Counted from the first letter of the stretch, positions 1 to 9,527 are shown. The stretch is 64,000 nucleotides of DNA from Stenotrophomonas maltophilia (GCF_001676385.1 NZ_LYVJ01000005.1:124001-188000); one strand, 5' to 3'. The notes: generated from the letters alone by a model not told the origin. Numbers and translations are program-made.

Positions 1-687
1 CAGCAGGTTGCCCTCGCCCGGCTGCAGCGCGCGCACTTCCACATTGCCGGTGCCACGCTGGGTGATGCCCAGGCGCACGGCAGCGGCATAGCTGAGGTCG
101 ACCACGCGGCCATCGTGGAAGGGGCCACGGTCATTGACGCGCACGATCACGGATTCGCCGTTGTCCAGGTTGGTCACGCGGGCGAAGCTGGGCAGCGGCA
201 GCGTCTTGTGTGCGGCGGTGAACTGGTACATGTCGTAGACCTCGCGGTTGGAGGTCAGGCGGCCATGGAATTTGGCGCCGTAGTAGGACGCCGTGCCGCG
301 CTCGACATAGTTGCGGGTATCGTCGAGCACCTTGTACGACTTGCCCAGCACCACGTAGGGTGATTTGTTGCCGACCGCCGAGCGGGGTTCCGCAGTGACT
401 TCCGGCTCCGGAATGCAGGCCACGTTGGGAATGTAGTCCGGCGTGCTGTCACGCACCCCGGGCTTGTACAGCCCGCCAGCGGTGTAGTTGCCGCGCGTAC
501 GGGGATCTTCCTTGGCCGCCGCGTATGGCGAGCCTTCCGGGCAGTGCGCCGGGCGCGAGCTGCGGCCCTGTACCAGCGTGCCGCCGGGCTTTCCACCGTG
601 ACCGGCCGCCGCCGGCTTCTTCGGCGCGCTGCTGCAGGCCGCCAGCGCGAGGACGATCAGGCCTGGGACCAGCCATCTGATGTTCAT
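1..687 (-). CDS. rlpA: RlpA septal-ring lytic transglycosylase, C-terminus off window
   Basis: The reading frame starts at ATG 687 and is still open at the left edge after 229 codons, so the C-terminus is missing. The N-terminus is a lipoprotein signal with a lipobox ending at Cys18. A double-psi beta-barrel domain is visible through the motifs ASYYGAKFHGRLT and NDRGPFHDGR. Family knowledge: RlpA is an outer-membrane lipoprotein that cleaves peptide-free glycan strands at the septum, usually with a C-terminal SPOR domain, which would lie outside the window. The ATG overlaps the mltB stop as ATGA, which fixes the start and implies translational coupling in a wall-remodelling operon. Confidence 0.92.
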   Translation of the reverse strand, partial: MNIRWLVPGLIVLALAACSSAPKKPAAAGHGGKPGGTLVQGRSSRPAHCPEGSPYAAAKEDPRTRGNYTAGGLYKPGVRDSTPDYIPNVACIPEPEVTAEPRSAVGNKSPYVVLGKSYKVLDDTRNYVERGTASYYGAKFHGRLTSNREVYDMYQFTAAHKTLPLPSFARVTNLDNGESVIVRVNDRGPFHDGRVVDLSYAAAVRLGITQRGTGNVEVRALQPGEGNLL

Positions 688-1829
688 GCCGGGGGCAGCT
701 CCTGTCCGGCGATGGCCTGGGACAACTGGAACACGGCCATCGCATACATCTTCGAGAGGTTGTAGCGGGTGATCGCGTAGTAGTTCTGGAAGCCCAGCCA
801 GTACTGCTTGCCGGTGCTGCCCTCAAGCGTGATCGGGGTGGCGGTGGCGCCCGGCTGCACCGGCACGCTGGGCTGGTAGCCGCGTTGCGCCAGCTCGGCC
901 AGCGACCAGGTCGGCATCCATTCGGTCGGATTGAACTCCTCGCGGCCCGGCGCCAGCGTGGCCGGCACGGCCACCTGGCCACCCCGGACCCAGCCGCCCT
1001 TCTTCACGAAGTAGTTGGCGATGGACGAGAACACGTCGTCGTAGCTGTTGAACAGGTCACGGCGGCCATCACCGTTGCCGTCCACGGCGTAATCGAGGTA
1101 GCTGGACGGCATGAACTGGCCCATGCCCATCGCCCCGGCATAGCTGCCCTTGAGCGTGGTGATGTCCAGCTTCTCTTCGCGGCCCAGCTCGAACAGCTTG
1201 GCCAGCTCATCGCGGAAGAACAGCTCTCGGCGCACTTCGCGTTCCAGCCTGGCCGGGTCGCCGCTGCGCGGGTAATAGAACGCCAGCGTGTACAGCGCAT
1301 CAAGCACGCGATGGTTGCCAGCATTCCTTCCGTAACTGGTTTCCACGCCGATGATCGCCACGATCACTTCGGCCGGCACGCCGGTGCGCTGTTGCACCCG
1401 ATCCAGTTCAGCGCGGTGCTGGGCCAGGAACGCGCGGCCGCCATCGATGCGCGCCTTGCTGATGAACATCGGCCGGTACTCGTTCCACGGCTTGACCCGC
1501 TCGGCCGGGCGCGACATCGCGGCGATGATCGGCTGGCGCACCTGCGCCTGGTCGAGCACGCTGCGGATCTGTTCCGGTTGCAGGCCATAGCGCTTGGCGG
1601 TATCGGCAATGAACCTGGCCCGCGCGGTCTCGAACGGCACCGGGGTCAGATCGACCGGCGGCGCGGTGGCAGCGGTGGCTTCGGGCGCGGCCTCGGCCGG
1701 ACCCTGGACCCTGGTGGCGGGGTGGCGCGGCGTGCTGCTGGCCTGCGGAGAAGACGTCGGGGACTTCGGCGGGGTCGCGCAGGCGACCAGGCCGAGGGTG
1801 AGCATGCAGGCCAGAGTGCGTCGAATCAT
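684..1829 (-). CDS. mltB: Lytic murein transglycosylase B
   Basis: A 381-residue membrane-bound lytic transglycosylase that cleaves the MurNAc-GlcNAc bond of peptidoglycan and leaves 1,6-anhydroMurNAc ends. The signal peptide ends in a lipobox at Cys17, followed by a Pro/Ala/Thr-rich linker to about residue 60. The SLT domain carries the catalytic glutamate in GVETSYGRN (Glu163), and the GAMGMGQFMPSSY segment is typical of the MltB family. It lies downstream of rodA after a 526-base gap and overlaps rlpA by four bases. The mreBCD-mrdAB-mltB-rlpA order is common in gammaproteobacteria. Confidence 0.93.
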   Translation of the reverse strand: MIRRTLACMLTLGLVACATPPKSPTSSPQASSTPRHPATRVQGPAEAAPEATAATAPPVDLTPVPFETARARFIADTAKRYGLQPEQIRSVLDQAQVRQPIIAAMSRPAERVKPWNEYRPMFISKARIDGGRAFLAQHRAELDRVQQRTGVPAEVIVAIIGVETSYGRNAGNHRVLDALYTLAFYYPRSGDPARLEREVRRELFFRDELAKLFELGREEKLDITTLKGSYAGAMGMGQFMPSSYLDYAVDGNGDGRRDLFNSYDDVFSSIANYFVKKGGWVRGGQVAVPATLAPGREEFNPTEWMPTWSLAELAQRGYQPSVPVQPGATATPITLEGSTGKQYWLGFQNYYAITRYNLSKMYAMAVFQLSQAIAGQELPPA

Positions 1830-1953
1830 CGTCGCAGGTTAGCAGGTCATGGATGAATTAAAACCCCTAACACCATGAATCACAACGATTTGCCCACGTC
1901 TGGCGGGAAATGTGAAGACCTGGTGATCAGACCGCCCATTCAGATAGAGGTGG

Positions 1954-2110
1954 CCGGTTGCGCCCCATCCCCGCAGACGCAACCGGCGACCAGATCCGGT
2001 CGGTACCTGCGCGGCTGCCGCTCCCCAGTGGCAGTACCCCGCGCTCCCTGTACCCGTTGGATCAGTACTGCTTCCCGTCCGGCGCCCCCTCGCGCTGCAT
2101 CGAATGGCGG
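1954..2110 (+). ncRNA. Candidate hairpin RNA with C-rich loops (unproven)
   Basis: No convincing gene is present between mltB (start 1829) and rodA (end 2356). Read on the plus strand, this stretch holds a hairpin with 9-bp perfect arms CCGGTTGCG/CGCAACCGG (1954-1962 and 1978-1986). Its 15-base loop contains two CCCC tracts. A second hairpin, CTGCC/GGCAG (2015-2019 and 2030-2034), also has CCCC in its loop, and more C-rich unpaired stretches follow to about 2090. Exposed C-rich loops that pair with Shine-Dalgarno sequences are a hallmark of some small RNAs, including sX13 of Xanthomonas. A weak -10 (AGATAG, 1942-1947) precedes it, but no good -35 and no clear terminator were found. It could instead be the mltB leader read on the other strand. 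Confidence 0.28.
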
Positions 2111-2136
2111 CGCGCCGTGCCGAACGGGCCGCCATT
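2103..2136. repeat. 9-bp inverted repeat in the mltB-rodA gap
   Basis: Perfect arms AATGGCGGC (2103-2111) and GCCGCCATT (2128-2136) enclose a 16-base spacer. No T-run follows on either strand, so a terminator role is not supported. It lies about where a minus-strand transcript from the neighbouring FNR-like box would begin. Confidence 0.5.
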
Positions 2137-2161
2137 GTGCAGGCCGATTGCGACAAGTCCA

Positions 2162-2175
2162 TTGATCAGGATCAA
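2162..2175. promoter_or_regulatory. FNR/Anr-type box
   Basis: TTGAT-CAGG-ATCAA matches the FNR/Anr consensus TTGAT-N4-ATCAA exactly. Its centre (2168.5) is 41.5 bases from a possible plus-strand start near 2210 with -10 CATAAC (2198-2203). It is equally far from a possible minus-strand start near 2127 with -10 CACAAT, which would read toward mltB. The -41.5 spacing is that of class II activation by CRP/FNR proteins. Which strand is used, and whether the site is bound, cannot be told from sequence. Confidence 0.5.
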
Positions 2176-2188
2176 CGCGGCGTCAAAA

Positions 2189-2204
2189 TGTGAACTTCAT
2201 AACA
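2189..2204. promoter_or_regulatory. CRP/Clp-like half-conserved site
   Basis: TGTGA-ACTTCA-TAACA differs from the CRP/Clp consensus TGTGA-N6-TCACA by one base in the right half-site. It is 13 bases from the FNR-type box and overlaps the proposed plus-strand -10, so occupancy could repress that promoter or activate the opposite one. Xanthomonadaceae use the CRP homologue Clp. The assignment is inference from motif similarity. Confidence 0.35.
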
Positions 2205-2355
2205 TTTTTTGCGGACATTGGTCGGAGACCGTGTTGCTCTGCACCGGATGGAACGCGCCGCCATCACGCACGCTGCGCAGATTCAGGAAGCCGGGTTGCC
2301 TGCGGGTAACGCTGCACATGCCGGCGTAGCGCTGCGCCCAGGCCCGGCGGGGACA

Positions 2356-3468
2356 CTACCCATAGCCCCCATGCACCGGGTTGTGGCTGCGGACCGCCAT
2401 CACCAGCCCGAAGCCGGCCAACAGGGAAACCGCCGAGGTACCGCCATAGCTGATGAGCGGCATCGGCACGCCCACCACCGGCAGCAGGCCGGAAATCATT
2501 CCGCCATTGACCAGCACGTAGACGAAGAACGCCAGGCCGGTGGCACCCGCCAACAGGCGCGAGTAGCAATCGCGCGACTGGCTGGCGATCCACAGGCAAC
2601 GCCCGATCACCACCAGGTACAGGGTCAGCACCATTGCCACGCCGATCCAGCCGAATTCCTCGCTCAACACCGAGAACGCGAAGTCGGTGGTCTGCTCGGG
2701 AATGAAGTTCAGGTGCGACTGCGAACCCTCGCCCCAGCCCTTGCCATCGAAGCCGCCGGAACCGATCGCGATCTTCGACTGGATGATGTTCCAGCCCGCT
2801 CCCAGCGCGTCCATTTCCGGATCCAGGAACATCATGATGCGGTCCTTCTGATAGGGCCGCAGCAACCAGAACCAGGCCACCGGCGCAACCGCGGCCACGC
2901 CGCCGACGCCCAGCCCCACCCACCACCACGGCAGCCCTGCCAGCAACAGCACGAACATGCCACTGGCGGCGATCAGCACGCCGGTGCCGAAGTCCGGCTG
3001 CAGCATCACCAGGCCGGTCGGCACGCCGATGATGACCAAGGCCACGAGCACGGTGTTGAAGCGCGGTGGCAGCGGCATCCTGTGCAGGTACCAGGCCACC
3101 ATCATCGGCAGGCTGACCTTCAGCAGTTCGGCCGGCTGCAGGTAGAAGAACTTCAGGTCCAGCCACTGCCGCCCGTACTTGCCGGTCCCCAGCACGAACA
3201 CCGCCAGCAGCGGGATCATCGAGATCGCGTAGATCATCGGCGTGGCCGAGCGGATGCGCAGGATCGGCACGCGGGAGATGCCCCACAGCGCGGCCAGGCC
3301 CACCGCGAAACGCACGCCCTGGGCCATCACCAGGCTGTCGCCACCGGCACTCTTCAGAGTGGCGAGGCCGATCACCATCAGCGCGCCCAGGGCCAGGCAC
3401 AACACCCAGTCCAGCGTGCTGAAGAAGCGCCGCAGCATGTCGCCGGCCCAGCGCAGGAACACTTTCAT
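2356..3468 (-). CDS. rodA: RodA, SEDS peptidoglycan glycosyltransferase
   Basis: A 370-residue polytopic inner-membrane protein of the SEDS family. RodA polymerises lipid II into glycan strands during lateral wall growth, together with PBP2. The sequence is dominated by hydrophobic helices (about ten). It shows the conserved segments QPAELLK, QPDFGTG, IPEQTTDFAFSVLSEEFGW and PLISYGGTS, of which the PDFGT and EQTTDF regions are characteristic. The start ATG (3468) overlaps the end of mrdA by four bases (ATGA). This coupling fits the stoichiometric RodA-PBP2 pair of the elongasome. Confidence 0.96.
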   Translation of the reverse strand: MKVFLRWAGDMLRRFFSTLDWVLCLALGALMVIGLATLKSAGGDSLVMAQGVRFAVGLAALWGISRVPILRIRSATPMIYAISMIPLLAVFVLGTGKYGRQWLDLKFFYLQPAELLKVSLPMMVAWYLHRMPLPPRFNTVLVALVIIGVPTGLVMLQPDFGTGVLIAASGMFVLLLAGLPWWWVGLGVGGVAAVAPVAWFWLLRPYQKDRIMMFLDPEMDALGAGWNIIQSKIAIGSGGFDGKGWGEGSQSHLNFIPEQTTDFAFSVLSEEFGWIGVAMVLTLYLVVIGRCLWIASQSRDCYSRLLAGATGLAFFVYVLVNGGMISGLLPVVGVPMPLISYGGTSAVSLLAGFGLVMAVRSHNPVHGGYG

Positions 3469-5534
3469 CGGGCAGGCTCCGCAGGGATGGGGCGTGGCGC
3501 GGCCGGCAGCGCGGTGGCAGTGGGCGCTCCCGGCGGCGGCGCCGGGGCCGGGGCCGGCACACCGATCAGGACCGGGTGTTCGCCAACCTGCCCGGCGGCA
3601 AGATCACCGGCCTGGCGCGCGCCGGCATCTTCATTGTCGAACGCGGTGGCGCCGATGGCGGTGGTGCCCCGCTCGCTGTCCAGCGGTTGCATGCCTTCGG
3701 GCATCCTGCCCAGCAGGTAGGCATCGAACACCTTGCGCGCGATCGGCGCGGCGGCCGAACCGCCGTAGCCGCCGCCCTCCACGGCCACGGCGATCGCGAT
3801 CACCGGGTTCTCGGCCGGCGCGAAGCCGACGAACAACGCACGGTGGCGCAGATGCATCGGCAGGCTCTTCGGGTTCACGGCAGCCGTGCCCTTGCGGCTG
3901 ATCACCTGTGCGGTACCGGTCTTGCCGGCCATGACGTAGGGCGCCCCAACGGCCACGCGCCAACCGCTGCCGCCGGGCCGCATGGTCGCCATCATGCCTT
4001 CGCGCACGGCCTGCACGTTGCCGGGGTTGGGGCTGATCGGCCGGCTTTCACCGGCCGGCATCGGTGTCCAGGCACTGTCGAAGCCGGCGCGCTGCTGGAT
4101 CACCAGGTGCGGGGTGCGCAGCTGGCCGTCGGCCAGGCCGCTGACGCCACGTGCCAGTTGCAGCGGTGTGACTTTCCAGTCGCCCTGGCCAATGCTGATG
4201 TTGACCGTATCGCCAGGGAACCAGGCTTCCTTGCGGGTCTTCCGCTTGTACGCCGGCGACGGCAGGATGCCGCCGATCTCGCCGGTCAGGTCGATACCCG
4301 TCGGCTGGCCGAAGCCGTAGTACTCCATGTAATGGTCGAAGCGCTCGATGCCCAGGTCCAGGGCCAGCTTGTAGTAATAGGTGTTGACCGACTCGGCGAT
4401 GGACTTGCGCAGGTCGGTCCAGCCGTGGCCGCCGCGGTGCGCATCACCCCAGCCGCGCGAGGTGCCCGGCAGGTAGAACATGCCGGTGGACAGCACCTTG
4501 TCTTCGGGCCGGCGCACGCCCGAGTCCAGGCCGGCCAGGCCGATCAACGGCTTCAGCGTCGAACCGGGGGCGACGCCGCCCAGCACCAGGCGGTTGAACT
4601 GCGGCCGCGACGGATTCTCGTTCAGTGCCTTGAAGTCGGCATGGGAAATGCCGTTGACGAACAGGTTCGGGTCGTAGGACGGCAGGCTGACCATCGCCAG
4701 CACTTCGCCGGTGCGCGGGTCCATCGCCACCGCCGAGCCTTCCTGGTCGCCGAAGGCGGCCACCATGGCGCGCTGCAGGTCGGCATCGATCGACAGCCGC
4801 AGGTCGGCGCCGGACTGCGCGGCGACACGGCCGATGGTACGGATCGCACGGCCCTGCACGTTGGTCTCGACCTGCTCGTAGCCGACCCTGCCGCGCAGCT
4901 GCTGCTCGTAATAGCGCTCCAGGCCGGACTTGCCGATGTGGGTCAGCGCGGCGTTGCCTTCGCCGAGGATCTCCAGGTCCTTGTCATCGACGCGGCCGAC
5001 ATAGCCGATGATGTGCGCGAACAGGTCGCCATACGGGTAACGCCGGGTCAGGTAGGGCTCCAGCTCGACGCCGGGGAAGCGCCAGCGGTCGACGGCGAAG
5101 CGCGCCATCTCCTCGTCGCTCATGCGCAGCTTCAGCGTGACCGGCAGGAACTTGCGGCGCGCCTTGCGCGACCTGTTGAATGCTTCCAGCTCTTCCGGGC
5201 TGATGCTGATGATCTTTGCCAGCCCTTCGAGGGTGGCATCCATGTCCTTGACCTTGTCCGGGGTCACATCGAGGCGGAAGGCCGGCACGTTCTCCGCCAG
5301 CAGGCGGCCGTTGCGGTCGTAGATCATGCCGCGCCCGGGCACCACCGGCCGCGGCTTGATGCGGTTGGCCTCCGAGCGCGTGGCGTAGACGTCGTGATCC
5401 AGCACCTGCAGCTTGAAGTACCAGCCCCCCAGTCCCAGCAGGCAGACCAGCACGCCGAGAAAGCCCAGCGCCGCGCGACGGCGGAACTGTTCGGCTTCGG
5501 CGTGCGGGTTCTTGACCTGGCGGCGCGGGATCAT
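3465..5534 (-). CDS. mrdA: Penicillin-binding protein 2, elongasome transpeptidase
   Basis: A 689-residue class B PBP that cross-links new peptidoglycan during rod elongation and is a beta-lactam target. It has one N-terminal transmembrane helix (about residues 20-40), a dimerisation/pedestal region and a transpeptidase domain. The three active-site motifs are intact: S325-T-L-K328, S382-V-N384 and K538-T-G540. The last 35 or so residues form a Pro/Ala-rich tail that makes it longer than the 633-residue E. coli protein; the tail is probably disordered. It follows mreD after three bases and overlaps rodA. Confidence 0.96.
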   Translation of the reverse strand: MIPRRQVKNPHAEAEQFRRRAALGFLGVLVCLLGLGGWYFKLQVLDHDVYATRSEANRIKPRPVVPGRGMIYDRNGRLLAENVPAFRLDVTPDKVKDMDATLEGLAKIISISPEELEAFNRSRKARRKFLPVTLKLRMSDEEMARFAVDRWRFPGVELEPYLTRRYPYGDLFAHIIGYVGRVDDKDLEILGEGNAALTHIGKSGLERYYEQQLRGRVGYEQVETNVQGRAIRTIGRVAAQSGADLRLSIDADLQRAMVAAFGDQEGSAVAMDPRTGEVLAMVSLPSYDPNLFVNGISHADFKALNENPSRPQFNRLVLGGVAPGSTLKPLIGLAGLDSGVRRPEDKVLSTGMFYLPGTSRGWGDAHRGGHGWTDLRKSIAESVNTYYYKLALDLGIERFDHYMEYYGFGQPTGIDLTGEIGGILPSPAYKRKTRKEAWFPGDTVNISIGQGDWKVTPLQLARGVSGLADGQLRTPHLVIQQRAGFDSAWTPMPAGESRPISPNPGNVQAVREGMMATMRPGGSGWRVAVGAPYVMAGKTGTAQVISRKGTAAVNPKSLPMHLRHRALFVGFAPAENPVIAIAVAVEGGGYGGSAAAPIARKVFDAYLLGRMPEGMQPLDSERGTTAIGATAFDNEDAGARQAGDLAAGQVGEHPVLIGVPAPAPAPPPGAPTATALPAAPRPIPAEPAR

Positions 5535-5537
5535 GAT

Positions 5538-6023
5538 TCAGCGCCCGCGCTTGCCGAAGCGCACCGCGTCCAGCAGCACGAACACCAGCGGCCACAGGCC
5601 CATGCCCAGCAGCGGCGCCCACCAGTACGACCACGGCAGGGTCGGCTCATCCACCACGATGTGGACCAGCGCACTGACAATGCGGTCGTTGAACAGCAGG
5701 CCGCCGATGGCCAGCATCTGCTGCGACATGGGGAAGAACCGGATGCGGGCGCGGAAGCGCTGCAGGATGAAGGCCAGCATCACCAGCCGCAGTGCCTGTT
5801 CGCCGAGCACACCACCGTACAGCAGGTCAGCGACCACGCCGCTGGCGAAGGCGATGCCCAAGCCCACGCGCTCGGGCGTTTCGATCACCCAGTACGCCAG
5901 CACCAGCGCCAGCCAGTACGGGCGCAGCGGCTGCAGCAACGCCGGCAGTGGCAGCAGGCCCAGCAGCAGCGCCACCACCACGCTGGCCGGCAGCACCCAC
6001 GGATTGTCGCGCAGGCGGCTCAT
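5538..6023 (-). CDS. mreD: Rod shape-determining protein MreD
   Basis: A 161-residue, very hydrophobic inner-membrane protein with about five predicted helices, the usual size and topology for MreD. It works with MreB and MreC in the complex that positions lateral wall synthesis. Its identity rests mainly on position between mreC and mrdA and on its composition, because MreD proteins share little sequence. The ATG overlaps the mreC stop by four bases. Confidence 0.92.
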   Translation of the reverse strand: MSRLRDNPWVLPASVVVALLLGLLPLPALLQPLRPYWLALVLAYWVIETPERVGLGIAFASGVVADLLYGGVLGEQALRLVMLAFILQRFRARIRFFPMSQQMLAIGGLLFNDRIVSALVHIVVDEPTLPWSYWWAPLLGMGLWPLVFVLLDAVRFGKRGR

Positions 6024-7066
6024 CGCTGGGCCTCCGGCGTGGTCGGTTGCCGGTCAACGGCCGGCACTACCGGAGCAACAGGGTCAGGGGACGATGCGGG
6101 GGCAGCGGCCGGCACTACCGTGGAGCTGGCCGGAGCCGTCGGCGATTGTGCAGGCACAGTGGCGCCGGCGGCGGGGCCACCCGGGGCGGCCTCGTCCAGC
6201 TGCAGGCGCAGTTCCGGCGGAATCCGGATCGCCGCGCCGGGGCGCAGCAGCAGCACGTCGCGGCCGCGGTCGAGCTGCGCCGCCGGCTTGAGGTCGCCAA
6301 CCAGGAAGGCATGGGTGTCGTCCGGGCGCAGCGCGGTGATCGTCCCGACCGGGAAGCCGGCCGGGAAGCGCCCGCCGAGGCCGGAAGTGACGATCTCATC
6401 GCCCACTTCCACGCCGGCGCTGAGCGGGATGTCACGCAGTTCCAGCGTATCGCCACGGCCGTAGACGATCAGGCGCACGCCGTTGCGGGCCACGGTGACC
6501 GGCACCGCATGGTCGGGATCGGTCAGCAGCAGCACGGTGGAGGTGCCACTGGTGACGCTGATCACCTGGCCCATCAGTCCGCCGGCATCGATCACCGCCT
6601 GGCCCACGTGCACGCCTTCGCGGCTGCCGGCGTCGAGCACCAGGCGCTGCTTCACCGGGTCCAGGTCGATGTCCAGGATCGGCGCCAGCTGCACGTCCAG
6701 GCCGCTGCGCTCGGCCACGTTCAGCAGTTCGCGCAGCTGGGCGTTGTCCAGCGCGGCGGTCTGCAGGCGGGTCAGGCGCGCGTTGGCCAGCAGCAGCTGG
6801 TTGCGCAGTTCGCGGTTCTCGGTGACCAGCTGGCTGTGGCTCGCTGCGGAGTCCTTGACCTGGTTGCCGAGCTTGCCGGGCAGCCCGGCCAGCGCCCACA
6901 CAGGCTGCACCAGGTTGTTGGCCTGCTCGCGCAGGCGCGCCAGCCAGCCGGCCTGGTCGTCAAGGACGATCAGGGTGATGGCCAGTGCAAGGTAGGCCAG
7001 CAACCGCAGGGGGCTGACGGCATCACCGGATCGGGAGGCGACGGGAGGACCGGCGTAGGGCGGCAC
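6020..7066 (-). CDS. mreC: Rod shape-determining protein MreC, with repeat-derived tail
   Basis: A 348-residue periplasmic scaffold of the elongasome. It has a short cytoplasmic N-terminus, one membrane helix (about residues 22-40), a coiled coil (about 65-110) and the beta-barrel domain to about residue 290. The C-terminus is a low-complexity Ala/Pro/Ser/Thr tail of about 55 residues. Within it, residues 317-323 and 333-340 are both encoded by GTAGTGCCGGCC sequences matching the SMAG repeat, read in the same phase. The core domain looks normal, so the tail is probably a tolerated extension. It precedes mreD with a four-base overlap. Confidence 0.94.
   Translation of the reverse strand: MPPYAGPPVASRSGDAVSPLRLLAYLALAITLIVLDDQAGWLARLREQANNLVQPVWALAGLPGKLGNQVKDSAASHSQLVTENRELRNQLLLANARLTRLQTAALDNAQLRELLNVAERSGLDVQLAPILDIDLDPVKQRLVLDAGSREGVHVGQAVIDAGGLMGQVISVTSGTSTVLLLTDPDHAVPVTVARNGVRLIVYGRGDTLELRDIPLSAGVEVGDEIVTSGLGGRFPAGFPVGTITALRPDDTHAFLVGDLKPAAQLDRGRDVLLLRPGAAIRIPPELRLQLDEAAPGGPAAGATVPAQSPTAPASSTVVPAAAPASSPDPVAPVVPAVDRQPTTPEAQR
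6048..6118 (-). repeat. SMAG-type repeats inside the mreC coding region
   Basis: On the minus strand, 6070-6048 reads GTAG then TGCCGGCC-GTT-GACCGGCA. It matches the 23-base SMAG unit at 28990-29012 at 21 of 23 positions and keeps the 6-bp stem ends TGCCGG/CCGGCA. A second head plus left arm (GTAGTGCCGGCCGCTG) lies at 6118-6103 without a full right arm. Both are in frame as Val-Val-Pro-Ala. Confidence 0.75.
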
Positions 7067-7187
7067 GGCGACGATTCAACTGGCAGAAGGCGGAAGGGAG
7101 ACACGCGGGCGCCCCGCCGGCGCCGGCCCGCCATCACGGCGGGCCGCACCCCGGAAGGGCGCAGCGGGCGGAAGCGGCCGGGACGGC

Positions 7188-8363
<1,176 letters not shown>

Positions 8364-8517
8364 TCACAGGCTTTCGGCCTGATCGGGCCTCACCCGGTTC
8401 TGGCTCTGGACGGCACCAGCGGGTAACCTTTGCGCCGTCGGGCGCCCAAGGGCGCCGTTTGCTTGCCCGCCGAACCGGGCTGGCCCACCCCAAAATTCAC
8501 CGCATAGGCTTACATCG

Positions 8518-9456
8518 ATGTCCGCTCTGATCTGTGGTTCTCTTGCCTTCGACACCATCATGGTGTTCCCGGACCAGTTCAAGAATCACATCCTGCCGGA
8601 CAAGGTGCACATCCTGAACGTGTCGTTCCTGGTGCCGCGCATGCGCCGCGAGTTCGGCGGCTGCGCCGGCAACATCGCCTACAACCTGCACCTGCTGGGC
8701 GGCCAGCCGATCCCGATGGGCACCGTGGGCTCGGACTTCGGACCCTACCGCGAGTACTTCGAGGGCCTGGGCATCGACCTCTCGCGCGTGCGCGTGATCG
8801 ATGAGCTGTTCACCCCCCAGGCGTTCATCACCACCGACCACGACAACAACCAGATCACCGCCTTCCATCCGGGCGCGATGATGCGTTCCTACGAGAACCA
8901 CGTGCGTGGCGTGCCCGGCGTGACCCTGGGCCTGGTCGGCCCGGATGGCCGCGAGGGCATGATCCAGAACGCGCAGGAGTTCCACGAAGACGGCATTCCA
9001 TTCATCTTCGATCCGGGCCAGGCCATGCCGCTGTTCAATGGTCCTGAACTGCGCGTCTTCATCGAACAGGCCGACTACGTGGTGGTCAACGACTACGAGT
9101 CCAACCTGCTGCAGGAGCGCACCGGCTGGGACGAAAAGGAAATCGTCAGCCGGGTGCAGGCCTACATCACCACCCGTGGCCCGAAGGGCGCGGTCATCCA
9201 CACCCCGGAAAAGAGCTACGACATCCCGCCGGCGCACGAGCGCCGCGTGGTCGACCCGACCGGCTGTGGCGACGCCTTCCGCGCCGGCCTGATCTACGGC
9301 ATCCAGAAGGGCTACGACTGGCTGACCATCGGTCGCATGGGCAACCTGATGGGCGCGCTGAAGGTCGAGCACCCGGGCACGCAGAACCAGCGCTTCACCT
9401 TCGACGAGTTCAACGAGCAGTTCAAGCAGCAGTTCGGTTACGCGCTGGGCGCGTAA
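8518..9456 (+). CDS. PfkB-family sugar/nucleoside kinase, adenosine-kinase-like
   Basis: A 312-residue ribokinase-fold kinase. The N-terminal substrate region contains GGCAGNIAYNLHLLGG. The C-terminal signature DPTGCGDAFRAG carries the catalytic Asp and the anion hole. Xanthomonadaceae homologues are usually called adenosine kinase or carbohydrate kinase, and the substrate cannot be settled from sequence. It stands alone and is transcribed divergently from mreB. The 283 bases between the two starts hold a GC-rich hairpin (around 8435-8460) and no gene. Confidence 0.85.
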   Translation: MSALICGSLAFDTIMVFPDQFKNHILPDKVHILNVSFLVPRMRREFGGCAGNIAYNLHLLGGQPIPMGTVGSDFGPYREYFEGLGIDLSRVRVIDELFTPQAFITTDHDNNQITAFHPGAMMRSYENHVRGVPGVTLGLVGPDGREGMIQNAQEFHEDGIPFIFDPGQAMPLFNGPELRVFIEQADYVVVNDYESNLLQERTGWDEKEIVSRVQAYITTRGPKGAVIHTPEKSYDIPPAHERRVVDPTGCGDAFRAGLIYGIQKGYDWLTIGRMGNLMGALKVEHPGTQNQRFTFDEFNEQFKQQFGYALGA

Positions 9457-9501
9457 CCCGAACTGCCCGCGCATTCCACCTTATCCCCGCGCCTTCGGCG
9501 C

Positions 9502-9527
9502 GCCCCCTTGAACAACAAGGGGGCTTT
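9502..9527 (+). terminator. Intrinsic terminator after the PfkB kinase
   Basis: Stem GCCCCCTT (9502-9509), 7-base loop, AAGGGGGC (9517-9524), then TTT. It sits 45 bases after the kinase stop. Confidence 0.65.

Noticed and set aside
3576..6464. A 960-codon plus-strand frame across mrdA, mreD and mreC
   Set aside because: Same cause: it lies antisense to genes with intact catalytic motifs and has the low-complexity composition of a GC-driven shadow.
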